In this document: positions 55,940 through 64,000 of the stretch, one piece after another | Position numbering within the stretch: position 1 is the stretch's first letter | How the letters are laid out: each line of letters begins with the position of its first letter | Origin: Incurvaria masculella | Taxonomy: Eukaryota > Arthropoda > Insecta > Lepidoptera > Incurvariidae | DNA length: 64,000 nt | Assembly: GCA_946894095.1 (NCBI GenBank) | Contig: OX335651.1 | Span: 16,018,501 to 16,082,500 of the forward strand | Reading direction: 5' to 3' | Position numbers and translations under genes: made by a program | The notes under the pieces: model-generated | Told to the model about the DNA's origin: nothing | The model's input: the letters and a program-made list of their open reading frames with translations, nothing else | Database searches by the model: none

Positions 55940-56381
55940 CTATTGTCTAAGATTGGCTTACCACAGTTATTTTCCTCGGTCCTTCTGGCCGACGTTTCTT
56001 CCCAAGGATTATCCGTGAGTCCATCGAGATTTCGAAGCACGCCAATTTTAATAGAGGAGACTCGTATAAATTGTCAGCAGTTTGGAATCCGGTTCTGGCT
56101 CCTCTGAGATGTAGCAAGTCCGACTCCCCACACAAGCATTCGCAGGAAGATGTCGTCAGCTCATTCTGCACATTGATGGGAGCACAGAACGCAGCCGCAA
56201 CAAGTTTTCTGCCTACCCACAGCCACTCATACAATCTACGCAGCCGCTCGCGTGTGACAGACAGTGGTGCGCCCAGCCGCACGCACGCACTCGCCTTGAA
56301 AATGAGCTGCACGGGAAAGTTCGAAACGTCGGCCAGAAGGACCGAGGAAAATAACTGTGTTAAGCCAATCTTAGACAATAG
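55940..56381. mobile_element. Element with 59-bp terminal inverted repeats
   Basis: 55940-55998 and 56323-56381 are inverted copies with one mismatch (CTATTGTCTAAGATTGGCTT ... CTGGCCGACGTTTC). The GC-rich centre is open on both strands. The plus strand has HSHSYNLRSRSR, reminiscent of retroelement gag/pol tails, but I cannot assign it. Confidence 0.7.
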
Positions 56382-57204
56382 TTTAAAGACCCACAGAACA
56401 CTCAAAACGCTCTTCTTTTCGAATTGCATCATGTAATACATCTTTCGTTTAAAAACTCGTGAATCAAATTTGATAAGATTGACAGTTTTGACGTTTTTAA
56501 GGTGAGGTCGCTCATGCGACATCTACAGTAAGCTTTGAGTTTTATTCCCAATTGGTGCAGGCCAGTTCATGCAAACAGCACCCGTTCACGCAAGTAATAT
56601 ATGAATTCGTGACTTTTCAGCGCTTCAGCAGCGCTGCAATGAGTGAGCAAATTTAAATTGAAATAACCGCACTGATAGCCCACGCTGAACCGATCAGCAT
56701 ATCTACTCAGGTAAGCGTCAGGTAAAAATCTGCCGCGGTTTTTAACATTTTTATAAAATAATCGAATCTTTACATCAAGTAAGCTTTCATTTGATACTGT
56801 TTTTGTGAATTGAACTCAAAATAACTGAAACGGGGCCAAAAATGCCCGATCTCCTTTATCTGAATATTCAATGGTACCATTTCCCCGAAGTTTCCTTGGG
56901 CGTTTCGAAGGGGTCGCAGAGAGGGCGGCGGCTCAATAGGGAAATACAGGTTGTCACTACGGCTTTTTTATTATATTTTTAAAATTGGTCTTGGGATCAA
57001 CAGGAAAAAGTTAAATAATGTGCCGTCTTAATTAAAACTTTTAAAATAAATAAACTGATATATTTTTTTATATAAAAGGGATCTAACGTCACAAATTTTA
57101 AATGAACTCTCAAAGGATTAATAAAGCGCATAAGGAAACAAGAACGTTTCTAGCTCCGTGCATGGTGGTGTGTGAACTATCGTCTGTACCACGGAGAATG
57201 CTCT

Positions 57205-57490
57205 TCAGTAGAGCTATTCTAGGAGTTCCGTGCTCAGGGAACAGGAATAATTTAGACGGAATCACCGCTTTTGTAGAGGTTGTTAAAGCGATTTTCTCAT
57301 CGGAAAACCTTCCATTATTGAAATCCCGTGCTCCGAAATCTTTCCGTCGGGAAAACCGCTTTAATGACCGCTATATTTTCTTAACTAAAAGGTTCCTGAT
57401 TCCTAACCACGGAATTCCAAGATTACGCCTGCAACAGGCCTATTCCTGGAACTCCGTAATTAGGAATCAGGAATCCCCTGAGTCTAGAAA
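57205..57490. repeat. Foldback repeat (family F1), longer copy
   Basis: GGAGTTCCGTGCTCAGGGAA and several inverted copies (TTCCTGATTCCTAACCACGG, GGAACTCCGTAATTAGGAAT). Any open frame across it is incidental. Confidence 0.6.
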
Positions 57491-57616
57491 ACGACTTTTA
57501 GAACGGTTTTCAAAAGCGAATGATATGGTCATTTTGACCTTATAGCGGAGACGCGATATCGACCGCATGTCACTTATTCTTCCTTTTATCCTCAGTGTTC
57601 TTTACCTATTGGATCG

Positions 57617-57745
57617 GTGAACCGAAGCATTTCCAACTGGGGTCCTCCAAACGCATGCGCAGCCCCCGTGAAGGTTCGACAGCCCATGGGCATCTCTAAG
57701 GTGAGGGCCTGGCATACCCCACATGTCGCGCTTGATATTAAAAAA
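57617..57745 (+). mobile_element. Jockey-like LINE 3' coding remnant
   Basis: Frame with CAAPVKVRQPMGISKVRAWH and PHVALDIKKY, matching the 17.1- and 51.1-kb relatives; 5' truncated. Confidence 0.55.
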
Positions 57746-57984
57746 TATGTGACAGTTTTGACACCCCGTATAACTCAACAGTCAACAACGGGTTGCACAC
57801 TATTGAGCTATAGGAAACCCTTACCGCACGGTCCGCTGACCTGTTTGATCTGGCTGTATCAGTATTCTGAAGTGCCAATGTTACGATTGATTCGTGGAAA
57901 CCTTATTTTAATGTGAAATAGTGTTGTCCTCGAATAAAATTATATTATTCGATTTGAGTCGGTACGGGTATTTGGAATGTCTAT

Positions 57985-58645
57985 TCTCCTTTGGTATGCG
58001 CGAAAAACTCATGTAAAACGGCATAACGTATAATATGCAGATCGTATAATGTCATATTTTAACAAAATTTTAAAACCATGCACAACGTATAATCGGCAGA
58101 TCGTATAATCTTATACGTAGTGCATGAAGAAGTCCAAAAAATTAAATTACTTATTTCTCCATGCATAACGTATAATAGTCACAACGTATAATGTTATGAT
58201 CTTTATTTAACAAAAAAAGAAAACCATGCATATCATATAATCTTAAAATATTTCATACGATAAGCGCCCTTATCGATATAAGATTAAAGATTATACTCGC
58301 ACGCGACTTTTCGACCGTCTCAATTAGCGTTGTAGCAAATTGTTACTCTTCAACAGATATCGATTCGTAGCAATTTCAGCCTTAAATGTATCGTTGTTAG
58401 GGCGCTTTATGCAGTGCTTCCTGGCATATTATACGTTCTGCATGGTTTTCTTTTTTTGTGAATTCATGTTAGGAATATTATACGTTGTGACTATTATACG
58501 TTTTGCATGATGCAAAGAGTTTATTTTATTTTTAAACTCATGCACAACGTATAACATTATACGTTGTGAATATTATACGATATGCATGGTTTTAATTTTT
58601 TGGAAAAAAATACTATTATACGTTGTGAATATTATACGTAGTGAA
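57985..58645. mobile_element. Family P repeat with mirrored motif arrays
   Basis: The left side has six CGTATAAT motifs (57985-58200), the right side seven ATTATACG motifs (58425-58640), mostly in closely spaced pairs next to TGCATG. A unique centre lies between. The centre and left half match the split copy at 14.6-16.0 kb. No coding capacity. Confidence 0.7.
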
Positions 58646-58862
58646 TACGACTCAAAAATACTATGCAAAAAGTCTCAATTCCTTAATCTATTGGACCAAA
58701 CATAGAAATATGAATGGAGTGGAAATGATTTTAATGCGAATATACTTCTTATAAAATTCTAAATAATTTTTTAAAGTCTTATTAAACCAAAATACAAGCA
58801 AAAAATGTCTGACATCAGTCTAAAACGACATTGACCCAAGCGGAGCCGGGTACCTCAGCTAG

Positions 58863-60194
58863 TATTGCTATAAAGTTTTAATTCATAACCTAGGTCCTAA
58901 CCTCAATATATATATAGACTAAATATTTTTTTTTAGAGTTTTTGCAAAAGGCGTTGGAAGAATAATTTCATTCACTTTGAATTCGGTATATTGCGTCCTT
59001 GCCGACTCATCCTGTAAACATCATATCCTTTGATGTTTCGAATAATAAAAACATCGAGATTGATGATATCTAAAACTGGGAATAAAAAAAGATACAAGCT
59101 TTGTAACTTTTTTCTTGGAAAAAACTTTCAAAGGTAAAAATTTACCCTTGTACTCATTAATTATTTTAGGTATCCCACCGCCTCGCTACGGCACACTGTG
59201 TATTGTACTGCACACGCGGCCAGTTGAACGCTCGCTGCCGCCACAAGGGTAGACTTGACTTTTTCAAAGCACTGCCGCAAAGCCCCGAGCCAACAAAATG
59301 CACCACTAAGCTTCGGTTTAAGAAGGTTTTATTGTTCAACAAGATTTTTTTAATAAAATATTCGCTTAATCGAGAATACAATACTGTAAAATATAAGTCG
59401 TGAATAATTTGTACCCTGATGCATGACAAATAAAAAAAAAGAAACGGCTTGATGATACCATAAATGTGTACATTCAGCTGCATAGCTATAAGATTGAAAG
59501 CCGTTTTAAACGCATTTATAGAATCTAAATCCATAATCTGGGTTGATAAGCTTTTAAATGATATGTATAGGCTGATACGTGAATTTATTATATGTTTTTG
59601 AGTAATATCACGCATATTTCAAAAGAAATATAATTCACTTTGTTATTTCTTATGAATGTTTTGTGTCTACATTTAATATTTTTTCAATCAGGATGCATGT
59701 ATGTATTACATATATTGATATGTTTTATGTTTTGGTTCTTTTTAAATTCTTTCTGAAGGAGTGAGATAATTATGCTTAAATAAGACTTTATTAATATAAT
59801 TAATTAAACGGCCTAGCTCTCCGCTTCTTGTCCTCGTCATCACTCATCATGTTGGTGATCACGTGCCGGAGATATTAAATTCGCAGCAACTCTCAATTGA
59901 GAGTTTCGCAAATTTATAGGAGGCACGTGAACTGGCCCGGTACTATTATGTCCAAAGATGACCACTGTTTGTTGCCTAAAGGCAGCCAGGACCCAAGAAT
60001 TGTGCAAATTTTGAAAGAAATATCCCCTCTCCGCTGGCGGATGGTTCTTACAGATTCCACTTTTCATTCCACGACACGATTCTTGATCAAAATCCCATTC
60101 AAACTTCAGTTTTCTGCAAATCAGTCAATTCATGTGGAACCAATTTTGCATTTTTTTCCGTTTCTTGCAAATGGATCACTATGGTTGTTTCATA
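58863..60194. other. No gene recognised
   Basis: A 149-codon open frame on the minus strand (59166-59615) is AT-driven with no motif; the small plus frame inside it is likewise unsupported. Confidence 0.35.
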
Positions 60195-60470
60195 TTCCAG
60201 ACTGGTAGCACACTGCATTCGGATTTGTCATGTTTCTTTCATAAGCATTCGTTAAACATTCACAGCGAAGAAGAACTGTCAAGAAACTTCGCTTTTGTGT
60301 TCATACATGATTTAAATTTCTTGTAACATAAATAGTAAATATTTGTCATCCTCTCCTGGCGCAGTCGGATAGTAAGAAAAAATACAGGTAAATACACTAT
60401 TTAATATGAATTGACAAAAGTCAGTAGTCTATGCCTTATGCAACAGTTCATGAAAAACATCAGATTCCTT
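60195..60470 (+). repeat. Family R copy
   Basis: GGTAGCACACTGCATTCGGA, CACAGCGAAGAAGAACTG and ATGCCTTATGCAACAGTTCA, in the order of the 52.6-kb copy. Confidence 0.6.
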
Positions 60471-60727
60471 CGCAATGACGCGGGCCAGTCTAGTGGAATG
60501 CTAACGTCGCTAATTATATAGTAGTTTGATATGGAAGGCTTCCATCTTTATCGTTATTTACATTAGTGCCTGGTCTTCCTGATAGTTCCTTCTTTAAGAC
60601 GAAAGTGATCTAACAAAAACGCACAGTGAGTTCATTAGTCGTATCCGATTGTATCCTGTTCAAATACAGCACGAATATTGCGAGCTGTTTCTGCTTCGTT
60701 AGTTCCACGTTTGAAATCCTATTAAAA

Positions 60728-60990
60728 AAACCAGCCATGTACAAGTCGGGCTCGCACACGAAGGGTTCCGTATTATCGTACAAAATGTATTAACAAAACA
60801 CGTTTCTTGTTTGAGCCCACCCTTTAATTTTTATTTGTTTTTATTATTTTCTATTTGTCGCTACAGCGGCTCGCTCTACACATACACTCTGTAAATATTT
60901 CAGTTGTCTACGGTTCATGAGACACAGCCCTGTGACAGACGGACGAACGGTCGGACGGACAGCGGAGGCTTAGTAATAGGGTTCGTAGGG
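60728..60990 (+). repeat. Family G copy
   Basis: AAAACCAGCCATGTACAAGT, CACGAAGGGTTCCGTATT, then a short, impure GGAC run and GCGGAGGCTTAGTAATAGGG. The terminal inverted pair is cut off at 60985. Confidence 0.75.
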
Positions 60991-60999
60991 GGTTCGCCC

Positions 61000-61060
61000 A
61001 ACATACCGAATTCCCGAAGGAGTTAGTTGCCGTACCAGGACCTTAAGGAACTGCGGGTAT
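61000..61060 (-). mobile_element. Short SINE-like fragment
   Basis: GCCCAACATACCGAATTCCC and TACCAGGACCTTAAGG match the SINE region before its terminal hairpin. Confidence 0.45.
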
Positions 61061-61261
61061 ACTCATGAGATTCTCATCTATGAGTCACGGGTGTCTTACA
61101 GAACTTTCTTCGTGGCTGTCATTTTATGAGTACGAAAGTATTGCGTCTCACCGGGTGAATCACCAGTGACTCAAAGGTGAGAATCTAAGTAGATCCGCTG
61201 GGTGGAAAACTCAGAAAAAAGCTCATTGCCGTTTCGATTATTTTTGATCCTTGATAGATCA

Positions 61262-61650
61262 AGTATTTTTTTTTATGTAACGACATGGATGGCGAACACC
61301 GAACTGACCGTCAGATATTAGCCTAACACACCACATGGGAACTAGGTGGCAAGCCAGGACCTTCCTTATATTGCTCGGCTACGTTGAACTGGATGGAAAA
61401 CACGTACAATAATCTTTACCGCTTCGACCATCGTTCATTCAATGCGATGGTACCAATCCAGGTGGGATTAACCCTACCACCTAGTAAGTAAGAAAGGGTA
61501 CCTACAGTTTTTCGTGGAATTCGAACCACGGCCAGCCTCAAGAGTTGAAAATGGTCACCCATCCAGAACCTAACCACGCTCATAGGTGCTTCTCCAGTTT
61601 ATCGACTCGCAAGGCGTCGCATACTGTGCTACCGAGGCTGACATACACAT
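61262..61650 (-). mobile_element. SINE with 5S-like head, near full length
   Basis: T run 61268-61276, CGACATGGATGGCGAACACC, full body, then the complement of a head with GGTTAGGTTCTGGATGGG and GGAGAAGCACCTATGAGCG. The head keeps GCCTCGGTAGCACAG at its start, like the 12.6-kb copy. Confidence 0.8.
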
Positions 61651-62729
61651 ATACATACATACTAAAGATAATGTCTCTTGGGATAAAGTTTTCATAACAT
61701 TTTTGTCAAACACAATATCTAGGTCTGTACATTAATTTAACGACCATTTAAAATCAACTTTAATTCAGTCGAGGTGAAGAGAGGTTACTTTGAATGTTAT
61801 GTTAATGGTATTTTCCTTTCTTGAATTTGCACACATAGGGTTGCGAAGGGAAGATAAGAAAAACAAAGATTTTTCAACAATTACTTCTTTGCTTTCAGAG
61901 TCGAGGAGAGAATAACAGTAGCTTATAAATCCTTTTATTATGTAAAGCCCTGTTCCGCAAAGATAAAATGATTTATGAAAAATGGTAACGAAGGACAATA
62001 GCTAATTTAATTATAAAACTTAAACAAGAAAGATTTTTTTCACAATTGTTTTAAAGCTTTAACTAATATTGAATTGTTGATCATTGCATCGTAAGTAAAT
62101 ATTAAACATTTGTTAAGTATATTAACAAAGATAACAAAAAAATGAAGGCACCTTAAATTACCAGAAACTGTGTCGGTAAAGGTATATAACAATCTATGTT
62201 AATAATACACTCTGGCGAAAATGCTTTTTTATAAAAATTATTATGCTAGTGGGTCTCTGAGCTGTAGACCTTGCGAGTGTGTTTTTCACCGATTATATTC
62301 TTGTATTTTTTTCTCACTGCTTTAAGTAAGTACAAAGTTTTGTGTATTTTTTTAAATACTTTCCAATAACTGAATCGTATAATGAAAAAATCAACTAAAT
62401 CATATAATTATCGAACCTGCTCACTAAATTTCGGTTGAGAAATGCGACCTGTAGAGGAGAACAGCCGGACAGACATAATACAATAGCATTTTTGCCCAAG
62501 CTGAGACGGAGATGGGCATACACACAAATAATCGTTTTTTTTGGTATCACAAATGTTCTAGACAACTTTGTGTAGGGACTATTTTATAACCAATAGGTAA
62601 CTGAAATAAAACAGTACTTCAATACTGGAACGATTTTATTGTTTCTGTAAATCACTTGCAAAACAGTCGTGTCGATGCGATGATTCACTCGCGACTGCCC
62701 ACGCACGCATCGCACACCTGCTCTCCCCA

Positions 62730-62819
62730 CCTCTCCTCTCCTCTCCTCTCCTCTCCTCTCCTCTCCTCTCCTCTCCTCTCCTCTCCTCTCCTCTCCTCTC
62801 CTCTCCTCTCCTCTCCTCT
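62730..62819 (+). repeat. (CTCTC)n microsatellite, 18 units
   Basis: 90 bases of perfect pentanucleotide, with decayed units on both sides. The open frame over it is an artefact. Confidence 0.95.
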
Positions 62820-64000
62820 ACTCACCTCAACTCACCACTTCTCACCGCAACCTACTTCCTCCCTCCAGATTGCTCGCACCTCTCCTCTCAGCCGTTACAT
62901 TTGTTTATAACTATACGCAATAAATTACTTTAGGGCATTACGATATGAGGTAACATTGAGTGGTCGCGAAAGTGGCTCAAAAATTAAATGGGGTAAACGT
63001 CCCCTTTCAGCTGTGACGATGGCTCGGAGATATTTAATCGGGTTTTAAATTCATATTGGTTTTTAAACATAATTTTGAAAGCAGACGCTGAGTAAATAAT
63101 TTAAAATTACCAAAATATGTATGGTTTTTAACAAATATCCTACCAAATTCAGTTCTATCCGAGTGAAGCTTTTTTCCCTCAGTACCTTTAAACTTGTCAT
63201 TGAAGCTTAGTTCGTTACTTACTCCGGTGCCACAGAAGAGAGAAGGAAGGAGCAGTGTGTAAATAAGTCAGTTTCCACCAATAGAAACCCTCCAATAAAT
63301 TCTGCGACTATATTTGTGTGTACCATACATGTAGTGTTGGATAATATTATACGGCGGGTCTTATTATAGTAGGCACGCTAGATGGCATATCTCTTTCCTT
63401 TTTTAATCTGAGGTCGGTGTTTTTTTATTTGGCTCCAAAACGAGAAAATTTATGGAATATTTTCTTGAGTTCTTCTGAAATAGTTTTTCTCCAATATGAA
63501 AAAACGTTAAATGCTTTCTAACGTCAAAACAAATTATTTACAGTAATTTCTACGTGTCATGAAGTTCAAAAAGCACTAATAAATCTTTATTTAGCTAAAG
63601 ATAATCTGTTTTACGTTTACAGAGACTCAATAAAATACCTGCTTGCTAATAATGCGAGCATACACTTTGTAAATAACGCAATTGGATAACCGGTAGTCAA
63701 AATAATGAAGAAGGCTCCGACATCATTCTTTTGATCGAAAAATAAATTCTCGGTAATCCTTTGCAGGTGGATATTCAAGCATATTTGTTTACATGTTTAT
63801 TATTATACTGTTGCGAGAATTACCCTGGGCAACGGCCTTAGACTATAATTAAGTTATTATAATTAAGCATATTTATGATTAAATAGATATTTAAAAAAAT
63901 CTTATGTGCAATTTTAAAATAGTTAAATCCGGTCAAATAGTTAACTCAATTTACTAACTAACCGTTAATTACTTCATGAATTTGTGATTTGAGTGTTCTG
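62820..64000. other. No gene or repeat recognised
   Basis: AT-rich, stops in all frames. Confidence 0.4.

Noticed and set aside
59166..59615. 149-codon frame on the minus strand
   Set aside because: AT-driven composition, no ATG-supported family, no splice signals, and an overlapping plus frame of equal quality.
62656..62910. Ser/Leu/Pro-repeat protein
   Set aside because: Translation of the (CTCTC)n microsatellite.

Overview
The window looks like nuclear DNA from a moth or butterfly. It is AT-rich and intron/intergene dominated, with almost no long open reading frames. It is crowded with repeat types I associate with Lepidoptera: a GGAC-bearing repeat that ends in a GGGTACGGAACCCT block, TTAA-flanked MITEs, RTE- and CR1/jockey-like LINE 3' ends, and (AAG)n or (TTGAT)n LINE tails. 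The one convincing host gene part is a neuropeptide GPCR exon of insect RYamide-receptor type. The order Lepidoptera is an inference; genus and species cannot be read from the sequence.

Layout. 1-25 kb: intergenic or intronic DNA with SINE copies, LINE tails and many inverted-repeat elements. The main ones are long-TIR MITEs at 9.1-9.5, 11.0-11.6 and 19.3-19.6 kb, and a large foldback element with a GC-rich cargo at 14.8-15.7 kb. 25.9-26.6 kb: the GPCR exon (+ strand), coding for the N-terminus through TM4 and the start of extracellular loop 2, with a splice acceptor before it and a donor after it. Its other exons were not found, so the following tens of kb may be its intron. 27-32.6 kb: repeats. 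32.67-37.56 kb: one almost complete but coding-dead DIRS-type retrotransposon, about 4.9 kb long. It carries a gag-like ORF1, a reverse transcriptase with a YFDD motif, a DIRS-type RNase H and a tyrosine recombinase, plus split inverted terminal repeats and an internal complementary region. 38.2-39.7 kb: an old LINE split by a younger RTE insertion that has a 13-bp target duplication and an inverted internal structure. 40-64 kb: more SINEs, MITEs, LINE ends and microsatellites.

The most notable signals are these. (1) The DIRS element has a readable internal complementary region that spells out its circle junction. (2) A high-copy SINE occurs with two different pol III heads, one 5S-rRNA-like and one tRNA-like, on the same body, and has a 3' hairpin kept by paired changes. 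(3) A 0.93-kb foldback element with GC-rich cargo sits in an older repeat, and a paralogous unoccupied site lies at 58.3 kb in the same window. (4) A LINE insertion has the layout expected of twin priming. (5) Two start-stop (ATGTGA) upstream ORFs lie just before the receptor start codon.

Limits. Everything was done by eye. Repeat boundaries are good to a few bases where inverted repeats or target duplications fix them, and otherwise to about 10-30 bases. No database was consulted, so 'previously undescribed' cannot be claimed for any family.
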